From contig NZ_JAQMUB010000081.1 of the NCBI RefSeq assembly GCF_028330965.1, positions 205,080 to 269,079 of the forward strand: a DNA stretch of 64,000 nt, in the 5' to 3' direction. Source of the DNA: Oscillatoria sp. CS-180 (GTDB taxonomy: Bacteria; Cyanobacteriota; Cyanobacteriia; Phormidesmidales; Phormidesmidaceae). Shown piece by piece: positions 1 through 9,087 of this stretch. The notes below the pieces were generated by a model. It had not been told where the DNA came from, searched no databases, and was given only the letters and a program-made list of their open reading frames with translations. The stretch's first letter is position 1. Each line of letters opens with the position of its first letter. The position numbers and the translations under genes were made by a program.

Positions 1-3000
1 AGCAATGACGGGGGCATCATTGACCGGAGTGAACACGACCGTGACGTCCTGACTTGCAGCCTGAACCGGCACGCCGTTATCCGTAACGGTGACAGAATAG
101 GACGGTGGTATTTCTGAACCGTCGTGCCTAAAGGCGATCGCACCCAGCAGCACTTCTTCCAGGGTGAAGGTCTCAGTCGTGACGTCAATCGCCGCTCCGT
201 TTCGCAAAAACTCCCCTGCCGCCAAATTACTGATGGAGAAAACCAGATCGTTGGGCAGCGTCTCAATGTCGGTCGCATTCAGCTCAGCCGTGGTAATGGG
301 AATCTCTCCGCCTTCACTGATGGCGATCGTATTCGCCAAGAAGGTCGGCGCATCATTGACCGCAGAGAATCCGGGAACGTAGCTAACTTGACTCTCTAAT
401 TCACCGTCACTGACCGTCAGGGTAAAGGTCGGTGGCGTTTCACTACCGTCATGTTCAAACTGAACGGTGCCCTGGTTGATCTGCTGTAGCGTAAAGGTGT
501 TGCCCGGTACACCCGCGACCAAAAACTGCCCAGCAACCAAGTCAAAGACCGTAAATATCAGATCTGCATCATTCGACTCTTCGTCAGTGGCACTGATGTT
601 TTGGGCACGAACCGGGACACGACCCCCTTCAGCGACCGTAAAGGGATCGGCAATGATGATTTCAGGGGCATCGTTGACGGTCGTCAGGGTAACGTTAGCC
701 GGTGCTGATACGGTAGCGGTGCCGTCGGAAACCTCGATTGTAAAGGCGGGGGTGACTTCATCGCCGTTGTCCTGGAACGCCACTACGCCATTCAAAATAT
801 CAGCGCGGGTGAATGTATTTTGCTCTACGCCACCGACGGTGAAGGCGTCACCTGCTGACAGTCCTGTAATCGTGAAAGTGATTTGAGAATCGTCCAGCGT
901 ATCAATATCGATCGCATCCAAGACGCCAATATCAATTGGCAGCGCTTGCCCTTCCGTAACATTGAACTGATTGGTAATGATCTGCGGCGGGTCGTTCTCT
1001 GGTGTAACAGTAACCAGCACTTGCAGGGTGTCCGTACCCGCATTGCCGTCATCCACCTGCACTGTGAACGTATCATCACCGTCATAGTCTAGGTTGGGCG
1101 TATAGGTAAACGTCTGTTCGCCTGGTGTTGCACCTGGAGCTAGGGAGACAGCACCGTTACTGGGCGGTCCAATCACGCTCCAAGTTAGGACATCCTGGAT
1201 GCCGACATCGGTAGCTGTTAAAGTCAGCGTTGTGCTGCTGTCTTCAGGCAGGGTGATTGCTGTCTTGCCATCTGGATCGGGATCAGGATCCAAGATGACG
1301 GGCGCAACGTTCTCAACCGTAACCTCTTGGGTGGTAGAAACGCTGGCTCCAGCAGCGTCCGTTGCAGTCACCGTAACTGTGAACGTGCCAGGACCATCGA
1401 CGTAGGTATGGGTAACGCCGGCAAAAGAAACCGTCGGTGTGGTGGCGTCAATCAGCGCAGCATCGTCAAGGGTTGTGACAGCGCTGCCGTCCCCCCAATC
1501 AATGGTGACGGTATGCACGTCATCCAGCAGCGGATCAGCAGAATTATCAGCATCGAAGAAGCTGCCGTCCAAAGTGATTGTGCTACCTTCTACGATCGCC
1601 CCCGTCGGCGTCAATGTTGTGGTCAGGTTGGTCGGTTCATCGTTCACCGGATTCACGCCAACGACAATAGTTGAAGTACTGACATCAACACCGTCAGACA
1701 CTTGAATCGTGAACTTATCCAGGCCGTTCTGATTGGGAGCCGCCGTGTAAGTAACTGTTTGCTCAGCCCCCGTAGAGTTTTCAGAAAGCGTTGCCACGCC
1801 TAACTCGTCTCCACCAGCTCCATCAGTGCCGTTGTCGATAATCTGCCAGGTGAAGTTGGTATCGGCAGGATCGCTGGCCGTGAAGGTAATTGTGGCAGTG
1901 CCGTCTTCATCAACCGACAGGGAACCATCCGGTCCCGGAATAATCGTCGGCGCAATATTGTTAATCGTGATGCCCGTCGTGCCATTGGCAACGGCACCAG
2001 AGCCGTCCACCACCGTAACCAAAATGCCTGTCGCCGTGTCGTCAAAATATTGATGATCAACCGCGAAAGAATATCGGCCTGAAACCGCATTGAAGGTTAG
2101 GTTTTCGTTAGTCAATACGGCTGGCTCACTGCCATCGCCCCAATCAATAGTGACCGTGAATGTATCGTCAGCATCTGGATCCGCGAAGTTGCCGCTCAGC
2201 GTCAGAATTTCTCCCTCGTTGATCGCCGCTGGAGTCGGTACTAGCGTTAGTCCCTCTGGCGCGTCTGGTTGCGCTTCAACATTGACGTTGACAGTGACGG
2301 TATCGACACCACCATCATCATCTTGGACTTGAATCTGAAACGAGTCCGTGCCGCTGAAATTGTCGCTGGGGTCGTAGGTAAAAAGACGATTGCGGTCCCT
2401 AGCATTGGCGGGTGCAGCAGGTGGATTCGGTGTTAAGGTGCCGCTAGCAGGTGCACTGACCACCGTGTAGGTCAATACGTCTAAAGTAGACGGATCAGTC
2501 GCCTTGAGCTGAAACGCAACCTCAGCATCCTCAACGATATCCAGAGTCAGCGTATCGCCATTAATGATGGTTGGCGCAACATTGTTGACTGTAATGGCAC
2601 GAGTATCCGCAACCGTGTTAACGCCGTCGCTAATACTGACGGAAATGTTGAAATCGCCGTTGTCTCGATAGAGGTGATTGAGGGCAAAACTGGTGTTTCC
2701 CGAAGCATCAATCGCAAGACCATCACTGCTGATTACCGTTTGATTGGTCATATCACCCCAATCCACGGTGATAATTTGAGTGTCCTCAGCATCCGGGTCA
2801 GAGAACAAACCCGACAGTGTGATTAGCGCCCCCTCGTCGACGCTGGCAGGACTACTTAGGCCAATCAGGACTGGCGTGTCTTGAGCATCCAACACGTCCA
2901 CAAAGACGGATTCGGTATCTGAAAAGCTGCCGTCATCCGCTTTAACGCCCAAGCTGTAGAAAGAGTCAAACACCTCAAAGTCGAGGTCACCAGCATCCTG

Positions 3001-4107
3001 CACTGATAGCTGACCAGCAGCATCAATCGCAAAGGCCACCGTACCATCGCCATCGTTATCGGGGTTGCCGCTCACGATAGACCAGGTCACGGGCTTACTG
3101 ACAGCGATTGGGGTGCCAACGAGAGCGCCATCGGTCGCATCCTCACCGATCTGAAAGGTTTGGCCAGGCGTAATGACAGGCGGCACATTTAGCGTTAACT
3201 GAATGGGGCCTTGGGCTTCCCGGACACCATCTACGGCAAAGAAATAAGTCGTTCCAGCACTGGCCGTAAAGGTATAACTGCCGCTGCTCCCCCCTGGAGA
3301 CACCTGATTGGTTACGGAGGACAGATTGCTGATGGCCGTTCCCGTATACACGGCAACGACTGCATTGATGCCGCTCCCTGCTGTAGTTGCGTTGATGAGA
3401 CCCGATACTGGGGCTGTCCAACGCCACCAGATGGAGTCGTTCAAAGACGCTTGAAATTCGGGAGACAGATCACTAATAGAGGAATCGTGAAACGGTTCAC
3501 CAGCTTCGGAATCAGCACCTGTCGTGTCATCGGTATCAACGACACGACCATCCACTAGGACCAACTCAGGCGCATCAACAAAATTATTACTGCCTGCCAA
3601 AACTCCGGGGTAGGCCGCGATCGCCTCCGCAGTCAACAGAGCAGTGTTGCGGGGCTGACCCACAGCGGCGTCTAGCGTCCAGGAACCGCCCTTGCTAGCG
3701 TGACCGACCCGTCGAGAAGACGCCGCGATGTTGGCCCCAGTGAGCGATCGCAAAGCTGCCAAAAATTCTGCACCCGCATCTCCCGCAGCAACGTTGCAGC
3801 CATAGAGGCGCAAATCAACCAACCGCCCCTGGGATGCCCATTGATGCAGCACAGAACGATAAAGCGGCAGTGTTTCTAGGTTTAGGCGAGCGTTTCCTAA
3901 AATCAGCTCACCCGACGAGCCGTGAGCAACAATGCAAACCTCAGAAACATCGGACCGCGCCTCAACCACCGCAGCTATTTGCTCAACACCGTCCTTAGCC
4001 GGAGACAAAATCAAGACTTCAGCGTTGAAAGCAATCCCCGCTGCTAGCTGCAATGGAGCCTCAACACCTGCATCAACAAAAACGATGGACTTCGTTCTAA
4101 TCGCCAT
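1..4107 (-). CDS. Giant DUF4347 / PKD / cadherin-like repeat surface protein (3' end outside window)
   Basis: The minus-strand frame stays open from an ATG at 4107 to the window edge, giving 1369 residues with no stop, so the C-terminus is missing. Residues about 1-170 are a DUF4347 domain (IVAHGSSGELILGN, LRLYGCNVAAG, GGSWTLD). A PPC-like beta domain follows (WWRWTAP, YFFAVDG). Then come cadherin/Ig-like and PKD repeats (repeated DWGD and NNVAPTI motifs) and, near the window edge, four CSPG/cadherin-type repeats of about 100 residues (GxxxFxHDGSExxPxFT). Such proteins are typically very large cyanobacterial exoproteins, often ending in calcium-binding or type I secretion signals, which cannot be seen here. 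An in-frame ATG nine bases upstream (4116) is an alternative start. The role in adhesion or cell surface is inference. Confidence 0.9.
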   Translation of the reverse strand, partial: MAIRTKSIVFVDAGVEAPLQLAAGIAFNAEVLILSPAKDGVEQIAAVVEARSDVSEVCIVAHGSSGELILGNARLNLETLPLYRSVLHQWASQGRLVDLRLYGCNVAAGDAGAEFLAALRSLTGANIAASSRRVGHASKGGSWTLDAAVGQPRNTALLTAEAIAAYPGVLAGSNNFVDAPELVLVDGRVVDTDDTTGADSEAGEPFHDSSISDLSPEFQASLNDSIWWRWTAPVSGLINATTAGSGINAVVAVYTGTAISNLSSVTNQVSPGGSSGSYTFTASAGTTYFFAVDGVREAQGPIQLTLNVPPVITPGQTFQIGEDATDGALVGTPIAVSKPVTWSIVSGNPDNDGDGTVAFAIDAAGQLSVQDAGDLDFEVFDSFYSLGVKADDGSFSDTESVFVDVLDAQDTPVLIGLSSPASVDEGALITLSGLFSDPDAEDTQIITVDWGDMTNQTVISSDGLAIDASGNTSFALNHLYRDNGDFNISVSISDGVNTVADTRAITVNNVAPTIINGDTLTLDIVEDAEVAFQLKATDPSTLDVLTYTVVSAPASGTLTPNPPAAPANARDRNRLFTYDPSDNFSGTDSFQIQVQDDDGGVDTVTVNVNVEAQPDAPEGLTLVPTPAAINEGEILTLSGNFADPDADDTFTVTIDWGDGSEPAVLTNENLTFNAVSGRYSFAVDHQYFDDTATGILVTVVDGSGAVANGTTGITINNIAPTIIPGPDGSLSVDEDGTATITFTASDPADTNFTWQIIDNGTDGAGGDELGVATLSENSTGAEQTVTYTAAPNQNGLDKFTIQVSDGVDVSTSTIVVGVNPVNDEPTNLTTTLTPTGAIVEGSTITLDGSFFDADNSADPLLDDVHTVTIDWGDGSAVTTLDDAALIDATTPTVSFAGVTHTYVDGPGTFTVTVTATDAAGASVSTTQEVTVENVAPVILDPDPDPDGKTAITLPEDSSTTLTLTATDVGIQDVLTWSVIGPPSNGAVSLAPGATPGEQTFTYTPNLDYDGDDTFTVQVDDGNAGTDTLQVLVTVTPENDPPQIITNQFNVTEGQALPIDIGVLDAIDIDTLDDSQITFTITGLSAGDAFTVGGVEQNTFTRADILNGVVAFQDNGDEVTPAFTIEVSDGTATVSAPANVTLTTVNDAPEIIIADPFTVAEGGRVPVRAQNISATDEESNDADLIFTVFDLVAGQFLVAGVPGNTFTLQQINQGTVQFEHDGSETPPTFTLTVSDGELESQVSYVPGFSAVNDAPTFLANTIAISEGGEIPITTAELNATDIETLPNDLVFSISNLAAGEFLRNGAAIDVTTETFTLEEVLLGAIAFRHDGSEIPPSYSVTVTDNGVPVQAASQDVTVVFTPVNDAPVIA

Positions 4108-4116
4108 GGTCCGCAT

Positions 4117-5194
4117 CCCAAAAAAAATTCTATACGCTGCGTTTTAAGGTCACTGCATTTACTCAACCGCCTGCTGATAAACAGCGGTCAAGACATTGCC
4201 GAAATCCTAATAAAAGACTTCCCGAGAAACACACAAAAAACACCGAATACCAAACACCAAGAAAAAAGGTTTCTAAAGCACCTTTTTCCTATACATAAAT
4301 GCAAAAACACCAGCCCCATTGTTCCACTTGAGTGGGGCAAAGAAGAATAGCTAACCTTCCCTACAGTTGCAAAAAACACGACGTCAGGCTGCCTGTTTCA
4401 ACTCGCAAAAACCAAACAAATCAACCCAAGCAAACAACTGTCTCAGCTAAAACTTCATTCTTTAACTCAGCAGAAGGCGATTAAGTTTTTATTAGACAAG
4501 CTCTCTAAATATTGCCGCGATCGCTCTCATGGCAAGCTTCACAGAGATCATTGCCATCATTCAAACCAACATCTTCTCCTTACATTCAAGAGGTCAGGGG
4601 GTTAGCTCAATCCGGACGATGATAATGATACCCAGAATGTCATTTAAAGCACGCATTTAGGCATTATTTTTTTAGCGTTTTTTCCTGCCTGCACCAAAAA
4701 CGGCCTGCCTTATCTAGCGTTTTTAGTAATCTCTTTAGAATTAGAGACACCGAGATCAATCGACACCAGCAAGCTGGATTCAAAAATGAGGCATACAATC
4801 ATAAATGCTAAAAATAGACCTACTGGAACTTTTTAGTAAAATGTTACATTCCTAAAACATCTACGTGGATCCGCATAAAACGGCCAATGCTGAGGATTGC
4901 AGAATATTGCAAACGCTTGCTTTATAAAGACCTTTAGTACTCAGATTTGATCATGCTCTTAACGGATTTGTCTTAACGCAGAAGAACACTAAAACGGAAT
5001 TATTACCTGCGATCTTAGCGACCTGCTTTTTCGCTTTGACTGGTACCGCTACGCGGAATTCAAAATGCAAAATACTCGACTCTTCGAGAACGTCAAAGGC
5101 GAACAAGAAGAGCAAAGCTCTGCGGAATTCAAAAAGGCGGATCAGCCTTCCCAATGTTTTGTAGGGTGAACCTATTGCTGTCTTAGCGTACTGG
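4117..5194. other. Long intergenic region, no supported gene
   Basis: About 1.08 kb between the start of the DUF4347 gene and the end of ispD. It is AT-richer than the flanks. I see no tRNA or convincing ORF. Near 5050-5135 two copies of a GCGGAATTCAAAA motif lie 69 bp apart, in decayed interspersed-repeat sequence of a kind common in cyanobacteria. The short minus-strand reading frame over that repeat is judged not to be a gene. Confidence 0.6.
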
Positions 5195-5884
5195 CTATGA
5201 CTCATCGAGGCGATCGCTCAGCACCATCTCTGCAATTTTAAGGTCTTCTGGAGTCGTCACCTTGAAATTGGTTTCTTCCCCTAGAACAATCTTGACCGGA
5301 AGACCACATCTCTCGAATAGGGCAGCATCGTCTGTGACCGTCCATCCTGAAGCAATACCTTGGGCATGGGCCGCCTTGAGCTGCTCGACCTGAAAACCCT
5401 GGGGGGTTTGTGCCGCCCAGAGCGTACTTCGATCAGGTGTATTTTGCACCGTTGCTGTGTCATCCACCACTTTGATGGTGTCTTTCACAGGGACCGCAGC
5501 CACAAAACCCAAACAAGACTGAAGCGCTTCAGCACAACGGTCAAACAGCGTTGGGGTTGCTAAACACCGTGCTCCATCGTGAATTAGAACTTGGTCTGCA
5601 TCGGTCGGTAGCGCTTGCAAGCCATTGTAGACAGATTCTTGTCGCGTGCTGCCTCCTTGGATTAGCTGTATGGGTGTTGTCAACGCTAAATCTTGCAGGA
5701 TAGTTTTGATATCTGGCTCATCGACAGACTGACAGATTATGCCAATCCAAGTCATTTGCTGACTAGCCTCAGCCGCCTGCAGTGTCCATGCTAGAAGGGG
5801 CTCATTTTTTAGCCTCAGCAGTAGCTTGTTGCGATCGCTGCCCATGCGACGCCCCACACCCGCAGCGGGAATCAGCAAATGCAC
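5195..5884 (-). CDS. ispD: 2-C-methyl-D-erythritol 4-phosphate cytidylyltransferase
   Basis: 229 residues, the usual family length. It converts MEP and CTP to CDP-ME in the MEP isoprenoid pathway, which feeds carotenoids, the chlorophyll phytyl tail and quinones. The N-terminal nucleotide-binding signature AAGVGRRMGSDRNK is intact. Further family motifs are GGSTRQESVYNGL, HDGARC, AVPVKDTIK and WAAQTPQGF, and the C-terminal region has TDDAALFE. The start at 5884 places the glycine-rich loop at residue 8, as expected. It is divergent from the glycosyltransferase gene to its right and appears monocistronic. Confidence 0.96.
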   Translation of the reverse strand: MHLLIPAAGVGRRMGSDRNKLLLRLKNEPLLAWTLQAAEASQQMTWIGIICQSVDEPDIKTILQDLALTTPIQLIQGGSTRQESVYNGLQALPTDADQVLIHDGARCLATPTLFDRCAEALQSCLGFVAAVPVKDTIKVVDDTATVQNTPDRSTLWAAQTPQGFQVEQLKAAHAQGIASGWTVTDDAALFERCGLPVKIVLGEETNFKVTTPEDLKIAEMVLSDRLDES

Positions 5885-6087
5885 CAGTCTATTCCTTCAA
5901 TAATGGTCGGCTTCATTACAGTACCGTGAATGGGGAATGAGGAGCAGCAAAGCCGGAGAGCTGAGCTAGGAAACTGGAACGTATTGTTGGAAGGCAAGAT
6001 TAATAATTGGTAGTTTTGTGGGTAACAACGCTTTCTTAGGAGCCACGTTCCTCTAAAATGTGGGACGGACTAGCAGGACTGAAGGCT

Positions 6088-7053
6088 ATGCATATACTGG
6101 CTCTCGTTCCCGGTGGAATTAGCGAACAGCTTCTTTTTTTTCCAACGCTTGAGCATCTCAAGCGGACGTTTCCGAATGCAGAAATTTCAGTAGTCGTAGA
6201 GCCATCAGCAGCAGCGGCATACCGAGTTTCCAAGGTTGTTCAGGCAACGATTCCTTACACATTTCAAAAAAACAACAGTCCTGCAGATTGGGCCAATCTG
6301 TTGGGCATTATGCGCGATCGCGAATATGACGTTGTCATCACGGCCACAACTGACTGGGCAACTGCACTGTTGCTCTGGCTCAGTGGGGTTCCTAACCGCA
6401 TTGGCTATCAAAGTGGTGCCAACACGCTTTTCTTAACGACGACAGTCCCTCTAAAAACCGAGCAGTATGTAGCTTTTCAATATCACGATCTGATCATTCC
6501 CTTGGAAGTAGTCGGTCCCTGTCCTGATCCAACCATCAACGTACCTCAGGGGGATATTGATTGGGTCAATAACCAAATTCAGTCTCAGGGAATTGATGAG
6601 CAGGGGTATGTCTTAATCTATCCAGGGTTAGCTGAGGGGGCTAAGGATGATCGTTATCCTGTGGAAAACTGGATCTCTATTACTCAAGACTTTCAGAAGC
6701 GCCAGCCGGGTCTACCTCTAGTTCTCTTGCAGCAGCCAGAGACTGCTGACACGGTTAAACTGATTACACAGTCAGCGCCTAACCTAACTGTTATCCGCCC
6801 TGATAACCTGGGACAAACTGCTGCTTTAGTAGCAGGGGCAAACCTAGTTTTAGCAACGGATAGCTATGTTTCAGAGCTAGGTGTTGCTCTCAGCGTATTT
6901 ACCCTGGTGCTATTTGGTCAAAACAGCCCTGAGCGTCGTTTGCCCCCTGTTGATACTAGTGAACAAAGATTTCTGGGTGTGGAATCAGGTGGAAAAGACC
7001 TGGCTGACATTCCTGTCGAAACGGTCTTGAAGAAGGTCTGGGGAGAAGGGTAG
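6088..7053 (+). CDS. GT9 / heptosyltransferase-like glycosyltransferase
   Basis: About 321 residues from the ATG at 6088 (MHILALVPGGISEQLLFFP). An ATG at 6058 in the same frame would add ten residues, but the beta-strand/glycine loop expected at the N-terminus starts at 6088. The protein has the two-Rossmann GT-B look of the ADP-heptose:LPS heptosyltransferase family, with N-terminal PGGI, central GYQSGAN, and a C-terminal donor-binding-like half (VLIYPGLAEGAKDDRYP, then LVLATDSY). Cyanobacteria usually lack heptose, so the sugar substrate is unknown. A surface polysaccharide or LPS role is inferred. The next gene starts about 50 bases downstream and may be co-transcribed. Confidence 0.72.
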   Translation: MHILALVPGGISEQLLFFPTLEHLKRTFPNAEISVVVEPSAAAAYRVSKVVQATIPYTFQKNNSPADWANLLGIMRDREYDVVITATTDWATALLLWLSGVPNRIGYQSGANTLFLTTTVPLKTEQYVAFQYHDLIIPLEVVGPCPDPTINVPQGDIDWVNNQIQSQGIDEQGYVLIYPGLAEGAKDDRYPVENWISITQDFQKRQPGLPLVLLQQPETADTVKLITQSAPNLTVIRPDNLGQTAALVAGANLVLATDSYVSELGVALSVFTLVLFGQNSPERRLPPVDTSEQRFLGVESGGKDLADIPVETVLKKVWGEG

Positions 7054-7104
7054 GAGACGGCGCGATCGCTTACTCTGTCGATATTTTCCTAAGGAGCCGA
7101 AACC

Positions 7105-7755
7105 GTGGAGAAAATCAAAGGTCAAGCCAACAAGGTGGGTGAACTGTTGTTCGCCGCCGACACTGGTGCTACTTACAAAAAAGCAGTCGTTCTTACGTGG
7201 GATATTCTACGAGAAACTGGGGTGCTGCTGTGGTTAATCATCTGCTTGGTCTTTGTCGCTGGGGAATGGTTCTGGAAAAGCTCCATCAACCTCGGGCAGA
7301 GGACAAGAGACTGGTATGAGGGTCTCCAGCAACCTGACGATACTGAGACAGAACCTAAGACAATCGCTAATATGAGCAAGTCGGCGGCTGATTCACTGGC
7401 CTCAGGAACTGAGACTTTGCTCTATCGGGCCAAACAGCAGTTAGGCATTCAGGCTGAGCCACCCGCACCCAAACTGCCTAAGCCTAAGCCCTCTATTTCT
7501 CAGCCAACGGTAGAGAGTTCGCCTAGTCAATCTGAACCAACAGTTAAAAGTTCACCTAGCAGTCCAACCCCTCCGTCGGAGCCACCCGAAGTCGGCGAAC
7601 CGCCTGTGCAGCCAACACCTCCCAATGTCGTAGCTAAATACAACAGCCCTGAAGAAACTGAAGCTCCAGGCACTAAAACAGCATTAGCCGCCGCTGCAAA
7701 TCAGTCCCAGAAAATCGATGAATCTGACGAAGCGGTACCTGAAAACGATGAATAA
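7105..7755 (+). CDS. Single-pass membrane protein with Pro/Ser-rich tail, unknown function
   Basis: 216 residues from a GTG at 7105 with a strong Shine-Dalgarno (AAGGAG at 7091-7096, 8-base spacing). One hydrophobic span lies near residues 33-53 (LLWLIICLVFVAGEWFW). After it comes a short helix and then a low-complexity region from about residue 110, rich in Pro, Ser, Glu and Thr with repeated SQPTVESSPS-like units. The polarity suggests a membrane anchor with a long disordered tail. Spacing of about 50 bases from the upstream glycosyltransferase suggests one operon. I do not recognise a named domain. Confidence 0.75.
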   Translation: MEKIKGQANKVGELLFAADTGATYKKAVVLTWDILRETGVLLWLIICLVFVAGEWFWKSSINLGQRTRDWYEGLQQPDDTETEPKTIANMSKSAADSLASGTETLLYRAKQQLGIQAEPPAPKLPKPKPSISQPTVESSPSQSEPTVKSSPSSPTPPSEPPEVGEPPVQPTPPNVVAKYNSPEETEAPGTKTALAAAANQSQKIDESDEAVPENDE

Positions 7756-7928
7756 TAGACGTTCTGTGTCATAGTGCGTTGAGGCTAACATCGCGAGCCG
7801 TGTAGATTGGTGTTGAAAAAGGTTTTGCCTTTTCATGGAGTTAACCAACGCTGATAGTCGTTGTATCGGGCGTCCTTAGCCTCAGCCCAGTCTACAGCTT
7901 TAGCGTGGTTGATCCATTGTGGAGTCTA

Positions 7929-8687
7929 ATGTCCCTTTCGCCACAGAACGGTCATAGTCGCCGAAACGGCTATAGCGGGACACTTTCGTCTTCCAGTCCT
8001 GCTGTTGCGCTCAGCGAGATTTCGCGAGTCTACGGTAGTGGAGAGGCGATGGTGCGGGCGTGCGATCGCATTAGCCTAAACATTCATCCTGGCGAATATT
8101 GCGCCATTATGGGCGAGTCGGGTTCTGGCAAAACCACCCTGATGAATATCATCGGCTGTCTCGATCAGCCCACCAATGGACGCTATTGGCTAGATGGCGT
8201 TGACGTTTCTCGCTTGGGTAAAAATCAACTAGCTCGAATTCGTAATCAGAAAATTGGGTTTGTTTTCCAGCGATACGAACTCCTGAATAATCTGAGTGCG
8301 CTAGAAAACGTCATGCTGCCAATGATGTATATGGGTATCGATCGCAAACAACGACGTCGTTTAGCCGCTGCCGCTCTCCGACGTATGGGACTCGGGCAAC
8401 GACTGGACAAACGCCCCACCCAGCTTTCTGGAGGACAACAACAGCGTGTTGCAATCGCTCGGGCGATCGTCAACCGTCCCCTCTTGCTCCTTGCTGATGA
8501 GCCAACAGGCGCCTTGGATACCCACTCTGCTGAAGCCGTGATGGCTATCTTCAGCGAACTTCACAAGAGCGGTATCACCATCATCATGGTCACCCACTCC
8601 CACGACGTAGCCGGTCACAGCAAACGTATCATTCAGGTCAGCGACGGCCGAATTTTGGGCGATAGCACGTCAACGATAGGACGGTAG
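7929..8687 (+). CDS. MacB/LolD-type ABC transporter ATP-binding protein
   Basis: About 252 residues from the ATG at 7929, preceded by GTGGAG at 7918-7923. A GTG at 7905 in the same frame is an alternative. All ABC motifs are present: Walker [10 protein letters not shown]-loop FVFQRYELL, signature [10 protein letters not shown], Walker [14 protein letters not shown] and H-loop VTHSHD. The Q-loop context and the [10 protein letters not shown] form are typical of the MacB/LolD/FtsE class. It very probably energises the permease at 10444-11640. The rest of that operon starts 400 bases downstream, and the gap holds two copies of a dispersed repeat. Confidence 0.92.
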   Translation: MSLSPQNGHSRRNGYSGTLSSSSPAVALSEISRVYGSGEAMVRACDRISLNIHPGEYCAIMGESGSGKTTLMNIIGCLDQPTNGRYWLDGVDVSRLGKNQLARIRNQKIGFVFQRYELLNNLSALENVMLPMMYMGIDRKQRRRLAAAALRRMGLGQRLDKRPTQLSGGQQQRVAIARAIVNRPLLLLADEPTGALDTHSAEAVMAIFSELHKSGITIIMVTHSHDVAGHSKRIIQVSDGRILGDSTSTIGR

Positions 8688-8695
8688 AGGCTAAT

Positions 8696-8813
8696 TATAG
8701 CCGTCGACAGTTCCGTTAGGACAAGACGACGAGCCATCGGGCTATGGGCTAAGCACTCGGATACGACTCGGACACTGTTAGGTGCACAAGCTCAGATGGC
8801 TAAGGCTGTGTAT
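8696..8813 (+). repeat. Dispersed intergenic repeat, copy A
   Basis: About 118 bp starting TATAGCCGTCG, with the shared core GTTCCGTTAGGACAAGACG, then GAGCCATCGGGCTATGGGCTAAGCA, and ending near AGATGGCTAAGGCTGTGTA. It matches copies B-F at 8961, 19002, 21831, 45304 and 50234. It lies just after the ABC ATPase stop codon and separates this gene from the other efflux genes. Confidence 0.85.
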
Positions 8814-8960
8814 CCTATAGCGGCATGCAGATGTACTTAGCCGCACGGGGCTATATTTCGCATTGAGTGGATTAGACGCCGAAAAGCAACCATCTCCTAC
8901 GTCCAACCCCCCTCCGGTTGACGAATAAAACCGGCCTCAGCAGAATGAAAAAGGTTCAGG

Positions 8961-9064
8961 TATAGCCGTCGCCAGCTTTGTTAGGACAAGACGGCGGGCC
9001 ATCGGGCTGTCCGCTAAGCACCCGGATGCAACTGGGTGCATTAGCCTAGATGGCCAAAGCTATA
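8961..9064 (+). repeat. Dispersed intergenic repeat, copy B
   Basis: A 104-bp copy running from TATAGCCGTCGCCAG to GATGGCCAAAGCTATA. Both ends are TATAGC in inverted orientation, suggesting short terminal inverted repeats. It ends only 23 bases before the GTG start of the membrane fusion protein gene, so it probably lies in that gene's leader or promoter region. Confidence 0.85.
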
Positions 9065-9087
9065 AGACACTTGACTAGGACACTACT

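Noticed and set aside
124..3558. Several plus-strand frames of 60-140 codons opposite the DUF4347 gene
   Set aside because: They are antisense shadows of one continuous minus-strand frame that encodes recognisable domains throughout.
4594..4670. tRNA-like 5' segment GGGGGTTAGCTCA
   Set aside because: It resembles the acceptor and D-arm start of tRNA genes, but there is no D-loop GG, no anticodon arm and no GGTTCRA T-loop at the right distance.
4951..5205. 84-codon minus-strand frame downstream of ispD
   Set aside because: It runs over decayed interspersed repeat sequence (two GCGGAATTCAAAA copies). The predicted peptide resembles the artefactual products such repeats give in many cyanobacterial annotations.
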